Shown piece by piece: positions 17,642 to 26,301 of a stretch of DNA of 64,000 bases; position 1 is the first letter of the stretch; every line of letters starts with the position of its first letter. Source of the stretch: GAS188 sp035949255 (GTDB taxonomy: Bacteria; Pseudomonadota; Alphaproteobacteria; Rhizobiales; Beijerinckiaceae). The notes below the pieces were generated by a model that saw only the letters and a list, made by a program, of their open reading frames with translations, was not told where the DNA came from and did no database searches. The stretch lies in NCBI GenBank assembly GCA_035949255.1, contig DASZIL010000020.1, positions 30,820 through 94,819 of the forward strand, written 5' to 3'. Both the position numbers and the translations under genes were made by a program.

Positions 17642-17674
17642 AAAAACGGCCGGGGCACTCCCCGGCCGTTTTTC
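17642..17674 (+). terminator. Intrinsic terminator after the MHS transporter gene
   Basis: A GC-rich inverted repeat (AACGGCCGGGG with CCCCGGCCGTT, short loop CACT) is preceded by AAAAA and followed by TTTTT. It is symmetrical, so it could act from either side. Confidence 0.9.
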
Positions 17675-18314
17675 GTCTCGGAAGCCGCCACATGTGAAAC
17701 GGAACTGGCCGACGCGCGCCGCCAATCGCGAAGAGATCCTTAATCGGCCGCTTCGCCGCGCGGCTCAAAAGATTCACTTTCGGGGCGTCGGGTGAACAAA
17801 GCCGCGACGAATCGCCATTTTCGATTCGCGCTTGATCTCGCGGCGAATGGCAAGGCCGGAAGCTCGTAGAATTTCACCTTCGTCGGGGATGGTTAGCGGG
17901 AACTGAACGCGCCGCTCCCCAAGATTCCTTCATCGAGTAACGATCAGCACCGGACGAGAACACATGCCCAACGAATCGGCGATTCTTCGCAAGAACGAAG
18001 GAGGGGCGGTCGTTCGGCAGGGCAACCCCGGCTGGGGCCTTGCTCGGCGAGCTTCGCCGATCCTCGAAACTTGCGCCTTCGCGTCCATCCTTACGAACTC
18101 CCAATCGAATCGAGATTCTCAAGCCGGACGGGGTGATCGGGAAAGATGCGGCAATGTTTTCGGGCTCGGCGCGCGCTTCGCGAGCGTGCAATCGTGCCGA
18201 TACGAAACGCCGCGCGCCCAACGCCACAACCCATTGATCCCGGGTGACGCCAAGGGTCACCGTTTTGCGAGGGCTGTTTCCAATCTCGCCGGAGGCTCCC
18301 GCCGCTTGCCCCCT
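17675..18314. other. Non-coding stretch, nothing recognised
   Basis: About 640 bp lie between the transporter terminator and the end of the second DUF3108 gene. Frames open here (for example 17964-18326, plus) have erratic composition, match no protein family I know and lack ribosome-binding sites. It may be decayed coding DNA. Confidence 0.5.
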
Positions 18315-19184
18315 TCAGCGGCCTGAAAGCGCGATCGCCTTCGCCTCGGCCACCGAGGCCCCGCTGCCATCCGTCAAGGTGATGCGCGCCGGAATGAGGA
18401 AATTCGAACCCGGCGCCGGCACGAGAGCGACCGCGATCCGATAATCGCGCATTTTCGTGGTGAAATCATCGCCTTCGACACTATGACCCGCGATCGGCAC
18501 ATAGCTTGCAGTGCACGTCAGCGCCTCGCCGGCGAGCCCGGTCTTCTCCATGCCGTGATAGCTCATCACGAGGTCGAAACGTCGCCGACCATCATAGATT
18601 CGAAGCTTCCTCTCGCAATTCGTCCGGTCGAGCCCGTTCGTGCCCGCGACCGGCAGGAACATGGCGCTCAGCGGGTCGAGCACCCCCTTCTGATCGGCTT
18701 CGGAGAGCGGCGCGAAGGCCGGCAGCGAGCGTGGATCGTAGCCGACGGCACTGCTGCCTTTGAACAATCCGCCGGACTTCTTCTTGACGATGTGCACGCT
18801 CTGCAACTTGTCGCCGGCGAAGGTGAAGTTGCGCGTTTCGGAGAGCGAGCGGACGGAGTAGTCGAGCATCGCCGATGCCGGGGAAAGTCCCTGCGGCGAT
18901 ATGGCGCCCGAGGTGCGCGCGAGGGCGGGACCCACAGCGAAGGAGTGCGCCGAGGGGCTCGGCCGGAACGACAGGGCGAGTTGGTAACCGGCGCCCGTCG
19001 AGCTGTACTGAACCGTGGCCCGGCCGACGTCGAAGGAGATGAGCCCGTCGTATTCCACATCATAGGTCACGACGATCGACGGCGAGGCAGCGCCGGCGCT
19101 CGTGAGGGCGATCCCAAGCGCCAGCGCCGCGCCGATGATGACCGACCTTGGCCCGACCGGCAAAAATCCGCCGGCTGATTTCAT
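18315..19184 (-). CDS. DUF3108 domain protein, exported (second of a tandem pair)
   Basis: The 289-residue protein has a signal-like N-terminus (SVIIGAALALGIALTSAGAAS) followed by a DUF3108 domain starting TYDVEYDGLISFDVGRA, with VLDPLSAMFLPVAG and the conserved RKLRIYDGRRRFDLVMSY. Two Cys (NCERK and LTCTA) may pair in the periplasm. DUF3108 proteins are predicted periplasmic barrels of unknown function. Its start overlaps the stop of the upstream paralogue by 4 bp. The two share the order of motifs but are well diverged, so the duplication is old. Confidence 0.85.
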   Translation of the reverse strand: MKSAGGFLPVGPRSVIIGAALALGIALTSAGAASPSIVVTYDVEYDGLISFDVGRATVQYSSTGAGYQLALSFRPSPSAHSFAVGPALARTSGAISPQGLSPASAMLDYSVRSLSETRNFTFAGDKLQSVHIVKKKSGGLFKGSSAVGYDPRSLPAFAPLSEADQKGVLDPLSAMFLPVAGTNGLDRTNCERKLRIYDGRRRFDLVMSYHGMEKTGLAGEALTCTASYVPIAGHSVEGDDFTTKMRDYRIAVALVPAPGSNFLIPARITLTDGSGASVAEAKAIALSGR

Positions 19185-20059
19185 TTCGCGGTTCCCGCCT
19201 CGGCGCCATACGTTCTTGCTTGCACTTTCTCGCCGCGCGGCCGCGCGCTCACAGCATCGATCTCGAGCATGCCGAACAAGGTCCGCACCGAGATTTTCAC
19301 CGGCACGAGAAGCTGCGTGCCGGCGACTGGCGCAAGCGCTACTTCCATTTCGCGGTTGTCGGCCATGTAGCTCGTCGCGCGCAGCGAGGTGCGATGGCCG
19401 GCGATCGGCGTGTAGCGCGCCGAGCAGACGAGCGCCGGGCCGGAATAGCCGGTGAAAGAGGCGTTGCCTATGCGCGCATAGCTCAAGGTCACGTCGAAAC
19501 GCGCCACCCCGTCGAACACGGCAAGCTTGCGGTCGCAGCCCGAAGGGTCGAGCGGCTTTTCGGGACGCGGCGTCGGCATCACGAGCGCGCTGATCGGGTC
19601 CAGCACATCGATCTTGTTGGCTTCGGTGACCGGCACGCGATCATCGAACACATCGATCGGCGGCTTGACCTCGAGCCCGGCGACCGTCCCGGCTTGCAGC
19701 GCCATGCGCACGGTGCGCACCGCATGGCCGTTCGTGGTGGTGATGGCATAGGAGACCGGCGTCGGCCGCGCTCCGACGATCGAGCCCACCGCTTCCGCTG
19801 CGCCGCGGGCCCCCGTGAGCAGGCCGGCGATGCCGGAAAGCCGCATGGCGAGCCTTGCGCGGTAATTCGCGGGCGTGCTCGCGAGCGTCAGCGAGGCATC
19901 GCCGACGGACAGGCCCGCAAGCGCTATCGTGTAGGCCGCGCTCAGCTCCTCCGCCCGCGCTTCGCCATAAGCTCCGGCGAGCGTCAGCACGGCGGTGAAA
20001 AACCCGATGACGCGTGTTCGCATGGCGAATCGCATGGCGAATCTTGACGTGCCTTTCAT
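19181..20059 (-). CDS. DUF3108 domain protein, exported (first of a tandem pair)
   Basis: The 292-residue protein has a signal peptide (VIGFFTAVLTLAGAYGEARAEE) and a DUF3108 domain: AAYTIALAGLSVGDASL near the N-terminus, VLDPISALVMP in the middle, and CDRKLAVFDGVARFDVTLSY with LVCSARYTPIAGH. The start at 20059 is supported by AGGTGAGAG just upstream. The first 10 codons contain a perfect 12-bp tandem duplication that repeats FAMR and supplies alternative ATGs at 20035 and 20023; starting at 20023 would give a more standard signal peptide. It is divergent from rpmB, a common neighbour of DUF3108 genes in this order. Confidence 0.85.
   Translation of the reverse strand: MKGTSRFAMRFAMRTRVIGFFTAVLTLAGAYGEARAEELSAAYTIALAGLSVGDASLTLASTPANYRARLAMRLSGIAGLLTGARGAAEAVGSIVGARPTPVSYAITTTNGHAVRTVRMALQAGTVAGLEVKPPIDVFDDRVPVTEANKIDVLDPISALVMPTPRPEKPLDPSGCDRKLAVFDGVARFDVTLSYARIGNASFTGYSGPALVCSARYTPIAGHRTSLRATSYMADNREMEVALAPVAGTQLLVPVKISVRTLFGMLEIDAVSARPRGEKVQARTYGAEAGTAK
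20019..20042 (-). repeat. 12-bp perfect tandem duplication at the start of a DUF3108 gene
   Basis: CGCATGGCGAAT occurs twice head to tail. In the minus-strand gene it duplicates four codons including an ATG, so it creates an extra possible start codon. Confidence 0.85.
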
Positions 20060-20195
20060 CTCTCACCTATACACCTCGCCTGAAGACGTCATTCACAATT
20101 TAAGGTGAGGCATCGCTCCGTTGCAGCGATTCGTCGCGGCGACCGGCCTTTTCAAGGGCGATGCCTCTCGATTTTGTCCGAAGAAAGGAACCGCC

Positions 20196-20483
20196 ATGTC
20201 TCGCCGTTGCGAGCTGACCGGAAAGGCCGTCCTCGGCGGCCATCTCGTAAGCCACTCCAACCGAAAGACGAAACGCGTCTTCCGGCCGAATCTCTGCGCG
20301 GTGACTTTGCAATCGGAAGCGCTCGAACGTTCCGTGCGACTTCGCGTCAGCGCCAATGCGCTGCGTTCGGTCGAGCACCGCGGCGGCCTCGATGCCTTCC
20401 TCGCCAAGGCCTCGGAAGCGGAGCTTTCGCCCAATGCCCGCGCCTTGAAGCGCGAGATCGCGAAGAAGGCGGCGCAGGGCTGA
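20196..20483 (+). CDS. rpmB: 50S ribosomal protein L28
   Basis: L28 is a small 50S subunit protein. The 95-residue product starts MSRRCELTGKAVLGGHLVSH, with SNRKTKRVFRPNL and VTLQSEALERSVRLRVSANALRS, typical of the alphaproteobacterial form. The ATG at 20196 is preceded by GAAAGGAA. It stands alone, divergent from the DUF3108 pair. Confidence 0.97.
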   Translation: MSRRCELTGKAVLGGHLVSHSNRKTKRVFRPNLCAVTLQSEALERSVRLRVSANALRSVEHRGGLDAFLAKASEAELSPNARALKREIAKKAAQG

Positions 20484-20620
20484 AGTCTCGGCCGGGCGGC
20501 TTTGCGCCGGAACGCAGGCGCGCCATTCAGCCGCTATTCAGCCCCAATGCGTAATTATGTGCGTCAGTCGTTCGGGTTGCCGATCGTTCGGTGGCTCGAA
20601 GAGATGGACGGCACATGGCG

Positions 20621-20713
20621 CTTGGCTACGTGATCTTGGCTACGATCTTGGCTACGTGATCTTTGCCATGTGATTTTGACTTGGTGATCTTGGCTTGGTG
20701 AGCTTGGCTTGAT
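20621..20713. repeat. Tandem array of a 14-bp unit, about 6.6 copies
   Basis: The unit CTTGGCTACGTGAT starts at 20621, 20647 and, in diverged forms, at 20661, 20675 and 20689; one 12-bp copy begins at 20635 and a partial one at 20703. Copies decay from left to right. It lies between rpmB and the small secreted-protein gene, 50 bp before the latter's start. It has no spacers, so it is not a CRISPR array. Confidence 0.9.
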
Positions 20714-20766
20714 CGGCACGTGGCGGGAGCTGCGTCGCGCCGTTTGGTCGAAATTGAGGGAAATCC

Positions 20767-21105
20767 ATGAGGAACTTGGCAACCACTCTCGTCGCGGCAG
20801 GTGCGCTCAGCATCGCGTCCCTCGCATCGACAGCGCCGGCGCAGGCGCAATGGCATTGCTGGAACTGCGGCGGCGCCGTGGCTGCCGGCGTGGTCGGCGG
20901 CACACTGCTCGGCCTCGGTGTCGGCTCGGCGCTCGCGGCGCCTCCCTACCAGGGGCCTGGCACGCTCGCTCCCTATCAGCCCTATCCGCCGCCGGCCTAT
21001 TACGCCGGGCCTCCCCCGGTCGCCTATGCTTGCCATTACGTGCGCGTGCGCGATTACGACGTCTACGGCAATCCGATCTTCGTGCGCCAGCGCGTCTGCG
21101 ACTGA
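20767..21105 (+). CDS. Small secreted Pro/Gly/Tyr-rich protein, hypothetical
   Basis: The 112-residue protein has a clean signal peptide (MRNLATTLVAAGALSIASLA, cleavage near AQAQW). Next come two Cys in WHCWNCGG, a Gly/Ala-rich segment (VAAGVVGGTLLGLGVGSA) that could insert in a membrane, a Pro/Tyr-rich stretch (APYQPYPPPAYYAG) and a C-terminal CHYVRVRDYDVYGNPIFVRQ ending in Cys-Asp. This layout is common in small envelope proteins of Hyphomicrobiales with no known function. GAGGGAAA lies upstream of the ATG. No partner gene is obvious. Confidence 0.8.
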   Translation: MRNLATTLVAAGALSIASLASTAPAQAQWHCWNCGGAVAAGVVGGTLLGLGVGSALAAPPYQGPGTLAPYQPYPPPAYYAGPPPVAYACHYVRVRDYDVYGNPIFVRQRVCD

Positions 21106-21134
21106 TCCAGCGATTTTGCTTTGCGTGTGGTGAG

Positions 21135-21156
21135 GGGCGGCCTGGTGCCGCCCTTT
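21135..21156 (+). terminator. Weak terminator-like hairpin after the small secreted-protein gene
   Basis: A GGGCGGC/GCCGCCC stem with loop CTGGT is followed by TTTGT. The T-run is short. Confidence 0.45.
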
Positions 21157-21261
21157 GTCGTTTGCGGCAAGGTCGTTTGCGGCGAGAGCCTCGATTCGCT
21201 TAAGACGATTGGCGCGGCACGCCGCCTGAAAATCCTCGAATCAGAAATTTCGGAGCCGCGC

Positions 21262-22077
21262 ATGAGCTCATCGAATTCGACGGGTCCTGTCTTGTGGAGC
21301 ATCGACGAGCGCGGCGTAGCGAGCGTCATCCTCAACCGGCCCGAGGTCAACAATGCCTATGACGGCGGCCTTGTCGATGGATTGCTCCGCGCGACCGCCG
21401 CGCTCAAGGACATGGCGGATCTTCGTCTCATCGTCATCAGGGGCAACGGCCGGCATTTCCAGGCGGGCGCGGATCTCAAATGGATCGACGCCGTCTCCAA
21501 ATCATCGCGCGCCGAGAACGTCAGCGCTTCGCGTGCGACCGCGGAAGCGGTGCGGCGGCTCAATTTTTCGCCCGTGCCGACGCTTGCTCTCGTTCAGGGC
21601 GGCTGCTTCGGCGGCGGCACCGGCATCATCGCCGCCTGTGACGTCGTGATCGCCGCGGACAACGCCATGTTCTCGATCTCGGAAGTGAGATGGGGGCTCA
21701 CCGCCGCGATCATCCTCCCCCAGCTCATCCACGCGATCGGTCTTCGGCAGTTACGCCGCTACGCGCTGACCGGCGAACGTTTCGGAGCCGAGGAGGCGCG
21801 ACGCATCGGCCTCGTCCATGAAGTCGTCGCACTTTCCGATCTCGAGGCCGCCGGCACACGCATGATCGGTCATTTCCTCGAGAATGGCCCCGCCGCCATC
21901 AGCGAGACGAAGATGCTGGCGCTCGAGCTTGCCGGCGCGAAGATCGACGAGACGACCTTGGATCGCCTCGTCGAGCAGCACGCCGCGAAACGCCAATCGA
22001 AGGAGGCCGCCGAAGGGCTCGCCTCTTTCGCCGAGAGGCGCTCCGCGCGTTGGGCCGGGACGCCGGCCGAGAAATAG
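21262..22077 (+). CDS. Enoyl-CoA hydratase/isomerase family protein, LiuC (methylglutaconyl-CoA hydratase)-like
   Basis: The 271-residue protein is a crotonase-fold enzyme. FQAGADLKWI and QGGCFGGGTGIIAACD form the oxyanion hole region, and SISEVRWGLTAA carries one catalytic Glu. The first catalytic Glu of classical crotonase (in GGGCE) is Gly here (GGGTG), as in methylglutaconyl-CoA hydratases of leucine breakdown, which also show the FGGG and SEVRLGL patterns. A LiuC-type role is favoured but no other leucine-degradation gene is nearby. The ATG at 21262 follows GGAGCCGCGC. Confidence 0.85.
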   Translation: MSSSNSTGPVLWSIDERGVASVILNRPEVNNAYDGGLVDGLLRATAALKDMADLRLIVIRGNGRHFQAGADLKWIDAVSKSSRAENVSASRATAEAVRRLNFSPVPTLALVQGGCFGGGTGIIAACDVVIAADNAMFSISEVRWGLTAAIILPQLIHAIGLRQLRRYALTGERFGAEEARRIGLVHEVVALSDLEAAGTRMIGHFLENGPAAISETKMLALELAGAKIDETTLDRLVEQHAAKRQSKEAAEGLASFAERRSARWAGTPAEK

Positions 22078-22471
22078 GTGCGGAGCCGTTCGCCGATTGC
22101 CAGGCGCGGCCGAGGAAATGACCGCAAACGACTCGACTCGATCACGAAAATATGACTCAAACCTTGGCCACTGATTCGGGCGCGATCCGTTCCGCCGATG
22201 TTCCCCCCCTTGCGATATGTCGACCCTCATGCTGAGATCGTCGTGATGAGAACGATGCGCGAGGGGCTCTTCCCTCGAAGAAGGCGGCGGGAAGCGGGGA
22301 ATTTGGCCTGCCAAGGCCGCCGGATGTGCCGATTCGCCCATGATTTCGCCCAAGCACGATCCCGAAAAGGCGCCAAGCTTCGGATAAGATCCGTCGCGAA
22401 AGCAAAAGGATAAACGGGACAGACGTGTCGCGCCGGGTCAATCTCGACGCCCCCCGCTCAGGAACGCGTCG
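22078..22471. other. Intergenic stretch containing a decayed copy of an interspersed repeat
   Basis: There is no gene in this 394-bp gap. Bases 22354-22392 read GCACGATCCCGAAAAGG followed by a TTCGGATAAGATC half, which resembles the GCATGAT...ATCATGC palindromic repeat seen intact at 38354. Confidence 0.5.
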
Positions 22472-25400
22472 ATGACGATGATCTTCAAGCGCTTCGCGCG
22501 CGCCGATCGGGCGAAGGGCGTCACCGCCGTCCTCGGCCCCACCAATACGGGCAAGACCCATCTTGCGATCGAGCGCATGCTGGCGCATGGCGCGGGCATC
22601 ATCGGTCTGCCGCTCCGGTTGCTCGCGCGCGAGGTCTACGGCCGCGTGGTGGAGAAGGCAGGCCCTGACGCCGTCGCGCTCGTCACCGGCGAGGAGAAGA
22701 TCAAGCCGGAGAATCCCCGCTACTGGGTCGCGACGGTCGAGGCGATGCCGCGCGACATCGAGGCGCCTTTCGTCGCCATCGACGAGATTCAGCTCGCGGC
22801 CGACCTCGATCGCGGCCATGTCTTCACCGACCGGCTGCTCAACGCGCGAGGCACGCATGAGACGCTGATCATCGGCTCTTCCGTGGCACGCCCCCTGGTC
22901 GAGAAGCTCCTGTCCGGCGTCAATGTCGTCATCCGTCCGCGCCTCTCGAAGCTCAGCTTCGCCGGCGAGAAGAAGATCACGCGATTGCCGCCGCGTTCCG
23001 CCATCGTCGCCTTCTCCGTCGAGGAGGTCTACGCCATCGCCGAGCTCGTTCGCCGCCAGAAAGGCGGCGCCGCGGTCGTGCTCGGCGCCTTGTCGCCGCG
23101 CACCCGCAACGCCCAGGTGGAATTGTTTCAAGCGGGCGATGTCGACTACATCGTCGCGACCGATGCGATCGGGATGGGCTTGAATCTCGACGTCGATCAC
23201 GTCGCCTTCGCGGCCGACCGCAAGTTCGACGGCCATCGCCATCGCCGGCTGACGCCCGCCGAGATGGGCCAGGTCGCCGGGCGCGCGGGCCGCTACCTTC
23301 GCGACGGCGCCTTCGGCTCCACAGGACGCTGCCCGGCCTTCGATCCCGATCTCGTGGACGCTTTGGAGAACCATCGCTTCGATGCGCTCGAATGGTTTCA
23401 GTGGCGCAATAACGACCTCGATTTTTCGTCGCTCGACGCGCTGCAAGCGAGCCTCGCCGCGATGCCCCCCGAGCCCGGCCTGGCGCGCGCGCCCGCGGCC
23501 GACGATGTGATCGCGCTCGAAATCGCGGCGCGCGACAAAAGCGTGCGCGAACGCGCCGCTTCACCTGTCGAGATCGAGCGGCTTTGGCAAATTTGCCAAT
23601 TGCCGGATTACCGCAAGGTTGCGGCGCACGCGCATAGCGAAATGGTGGTGACGCTGTTCGGATTTCTCGCGGGGGGCGGGCGTGTTCCGGATGATTGGCT
23701 GAGGCGCCAGATCGCCGCCGTCGACCGAACGGACGGCGACATCGACACGCTCTCGGCACGCATCGCGCAAACGCGCACCTGGACCTTCGCCGCCAACCGG
23801 CCCGACTGGCTCAATGACCCGGAGCATTGGCAGGGCGAGACGCGTCGGGTAGAGGACAGTTTGTCGGACGCCTTGCACGAAAAGCTGGCGCAACGCTTCG
23901 TCGATCGACGGACGAGCGTGTTGATGCGCCGCCTGAAAGAGAATGCGATGCTGGAAGCCGAGATTACCGCGTCGGGCGACGTGCTCGTCGAGGGCCATGA
24001 TGCGGGTCGCCTGCAGGGCTTCCGCTTCACCTTGTCGCCGGAAGCGAGCGGGCCTGACGCCAAGGCGTTGCGCGCCGCGGCGCTGAAAGCTCTGTCTCCC
24101 GAATTCGAGACGCGCGCCGCGCGCTTCTCGGAAGCGAAGGACGAGGCGATCGTGCTCGCGAGCGACGGCGCCGTGCGCTGGCGCGGCGAGATCGTCGGCA
24201 AGCTCGTCGCCGGAGACAGCGTGCTCAAGCCGCGCGTCACCGCGCTCGCCGACGAGCACATCTCATCACCCGCGCGCGAGAAGATCGATAAGCGCCTCGC
24301 CTTATGGATCACGGCGCGCGTCGAGAAGCTGCTCGGCCCGCTGTTCGCGCTCGAGAACCCGACCGATCTCGCCGGGGTGGCGCGCGGCATCGCCTATCAG
24401 GCGAGCGAGGCGCTTGGCGTGCTCGATCGCGCCCGCGTCGCGCAAGACATGAAGACGCTCGACCAGGAAAGCCGCGCCAAGCTGCGCGCGCTCGGGCTGC
24501 GCTTTGGGGCCTATCACATTTATCTTCCCGCTTTGCTGAAGCCCGCGCCACGCGCGCTGGCGACGCAGCTTTTCGCACTCAAGCATGGCGGCTCAGAGCT
24601 CGTCGGGCTCGATTCGATGCTGCAGTTCGCGTCTTCGGGACGCACTTCGTTTCCGGCCGATCCGGAAGCCTCGAAAGCGCTCTACCGCGTGGCTGGCTTC
24701 AGGCTCTGCGGCAAGCGGGCGGTTCGGGTCGACATCCTCGAAAGGCTTGCCGATCTCATTCGCCCCGCCGTGCAATACCGGCCGGGCCTCACCCAAGGGA
24801 CGCCGCCCGCCGGCACGGCGGACGGCGACGGCTTTGTGGTGACGGGGCAGATGACGTCGCTTGCAGGCTGCGCCGGCGAGGACTTTTCGGCGATCCTGAC
24901 CTCCCTCGGCTATGTGGCGACGAAGCGTGCCGGCCCCGCCATAACGCTGCCGCTCGCGGTGCCGTCCAAGCCGGAAACGAAGCCCGAGGCGGCACCTGCA
25001 GCACCTGAAGTGAGCTCCGACGCAAGTGCGCCTTCCGAGAACGCTTCGGCCCCGGCGCCCAGCGATGACGAGCCCTTCCTCCCCGGCATCGTGCCTGATG
25101 CGGAAGAGGCAGCCGCGGTGTCGTCCGCTCCTGAACCCACCTTTGTGGCGACGGCCGGGAAATCGCTTGCTGAGAGCGTCATCGCGGCAAGCACCGGTGC
25201 CGCACCGGACGCGGCGACGCCTTCGGCCCCCGAGGCCGCCGTTGTGGAGCCGGCGAGCGCGCCGTCCGCCATTCCCCAGGCGTCCGAAAGCGAGCCCGCG
25301 GGCGAAACGCCTTCCGTCGCGAGCGCCGAGCATGCATCGGCGACGCCCGGCCTGGCGCAGGGGGCGCAGGAGGCACCCTCGACCCAAGCCGAGTCGGGCT

Positions 25401-25840
25401 CGTCCGAGGCCGAACTGATCGAGGTTTGGCGCCAGCAGCGATCCGCTCATCCTCGCCAGCGTCCCCATGCGCAAGGTCAAGGCACTGGCGAGAAACACGG
25501 ACGGCGGCGGCACGATCGTGGCGCGAGAGCGGGTGGACCGACGAGCGCCGATGCGGTCTCGGCTTCCGAGAAGACGGCCCATGCGGATGGGACGCGCGAA
25601 GAAGGGCGGCCACAGCGCGACAATCGGGCCCATGCCGGCGGCCGGCCGCCGCGACGCGACAAGCGTCACGGCTCTCGCCCGGAGCATGGCGCGGATGGCC
25701 AGAAGCGCGAGGGAGCCGCGCGCCCGCATGCTGGAGCGCCGCGCCCCGACAAGCGCGCGCAAAAGGCGATCGATCCCGACAACCCCTTCGCCAAGCTCAT
25801 GGCCCTCAAGGCGCAAATGGAGGAGGAAGGCCAGCGATGA
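22472..25840 (+). CDS. SUV3-like DEAD-box-related RNA helicase with long low-complexity tail
   Basis: The 1122-residue protein resembles the SUV3/MgpS helicases of alphaproteobacteria and mitochondria, which unwind RNA for decay. Walker A is GPTNTGKTH (residues 22-30), Walker B is the DEIQ-type AIDEIQLAAD near 102-111, and later motifs are DYIVATDAIGMGLNLDVDH and QVAGRAGRYLRDG near 265-277. After about residue 830 the sequence is Ala/Pro/Glu-rich, then strongly basic with Arg-His-Gly repeats, and ends DPDNPFAKLMALKAQMEEE. The tail looks disordered and suited to RNA or protein binding. The S4-domain protein gene follows 17 bp downstream, suggesting a joint RNA-related operon. Confidence 0.93.
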   Translation: MTMIFKRFARADRAKGVTAVLGPTNTGKTHLAIERMLAHGAGIIGLPLRLLAREVYGRVVEKAGPDAVALVTGEEKIKPENPRYWVATVEAMPRDIEAPFVAIDEIQLAADLDRGHVFTDRLLNARGTHETLIIGSSVARPLVEKLLSGVNVVIRPRLSKLSFAGEKKITRLPPRSAIVAFSVEEVYAIAELVRRQKGGAAVVLGALSPRTRNAQVELFQAGDVDYIVATDAIGMGLNLDVDHVAFAADRKFDGHRHRRLTPAEMGQVAGRAGRYLRDGAFGSTGRCPAFDPDLVDALENHRFDALEWFQWRNNDLDFSSLDALQASLAAMPPEPGLARAPAADDVIALEIAARDKSVRERAASPVEIERLWQICQLPDYRKVAAHAHSEMVVTLFGFLAGGGRVPDDWLRRQIAAVDRTDGDIDTLSARIAQTRTWTFAANRPDWLNDPEHWQGETRRVEDSLSDALHEKLAQRFVDRRTSVLMRRLKENAMLEAEITASGDVLVEGHDAGRLQGFRFTLSPEASGPDAKALRAAALKALSPEFETRAARFSEAKDEAIVLASDGAVRWRGEIVGKLVAGDSVLKPRVTALADEHISSPAREKIDKRLALWITARVEKLLGPLFALENPTDLAGVARGIAYQASEALGVLDRARVAQDMKTLDQESRAKLRALGLRFGAYHIYLPALLKPAPRALATQLFALKHGGSELVGLDSMLQFASSGRTSFPADPEASKALYRVAGFRLCGKRAVRVDILERLADLIRPAVQYRPGLTQGTPPAGTADGDGFVVTGQMTSLAGCAGEDFSAILTSLGYVATKRAGPAITLPLAVPSKPETKPEAAPAAPEVSSDASAPSENASAPAPSDDEPFLPGIVPDAEEAAAVSSAPEPTFVATAGKSLAESVIAASTGAAPDAATPSAPEAAVVEPASAPSAIPQASESEPAGETPSVASAEHASATPGLAQGAQEAPSTQAESGSSEAELIEVWRQQRSAHPRQRPHAQGQGTGEKHGRRRHDRGARAGGPTSADAVSASEKTAHADGTREEGRPQRDNRAHAGGRPPRRDKRHGSRPEHGADGQKREGAARPHAGAPRPDKRAQKAIDPDNPFAKLMALKAQMEEEGQR

Positions 25841-25857
25841 GGGATGCTTCGCGCTGA

Positions 25858-26130
25858 ATGGCCGACCTCGGCAGCCAACGGCTCGACAAATGGCTCGTGG
25901 TCGCGAGGTTCGCGCGGACGCGCTCGCTCGCGCAAGCCCTGGTTCAGCAAGGCCATGTGCGGCTTGAGGGCAAGCGAGTCACGGATGGTGCCCGCAAGCT
26001 GCGGGCGGGCGATGTGCTGACCCTTGCGCTCCCGCACGCGACGACGGTGGTGCGCGTCAGGGCGGGCGCCGAGAAGCGCGGCTCATTCGCCGTCGCGCGC
26101 GGGCTTTACGAGGTGCTCGGCCCGCACTGA
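25858..26130 (+). CDS. S4-domain RNA-binding protein (Hsp15-like)
   Basis: The 90-residue protein is essentially one S4 RNA-binding domain: QRLDKWLVVARFARTRSLA, then QQGHVRLEGKRV and LRAGDVLTL. It matches the Hsp15 (HslR) family, which in E. coli binds 50S subunits with blocked nascent chains. The bacterial partner of SUV3-like helicase genes in alphaproteobacteria is often this S4 protein. It lacks the long basic C-terminal tail of E. coli Hsp15. The start is ATG 25858, 17 bp after the helicase stop. Confidence 0.9.
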   Translation: MADLGSQRLDKWLVVARFARTRSLAQALVQQGHVRLEGKRVTDGARKLRAGDVLTLALPHATTVVRVRAGAEKRGSFAVARGLYEVLGPH

Positions 26131-26301
26131 CGCTCAAGGGTCTTCGCCCGTGAAATTCGGCGGGGTTGCGGGCAATTCCCGCATCATCCCCTTATATGTT
26201 AATATGCTCGACGTCGCGGCTCGTGGCGCCAGCGCCCGAAACCTCCGTAGCTGTCCGGCGGTCACGGCGGAGGCGTCGCGTCAGGGCGTGAGGAACGGTT
26301 G

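Noticed and set aside
17964..18326. A 120-codon plus-strand frame in the gap after the MHS transporter
   Set aside because: There is no ribosome-binding site, it has no domain, and it overlaps the end of a DUF3108 gene.
20621..20713. Possible CRISPR array
   Set aside because: Units are 12-14 bp and contiguous with no spacers, and no cas gene is present.
20626..21036. Minus-strand frames encoding repeated SQDH/QVKIT-like peptides
   Set aside because: The repeat pattern is just the 14-bp DNA array read in a frame; there is no start signal, and the other strand carries a better gene.
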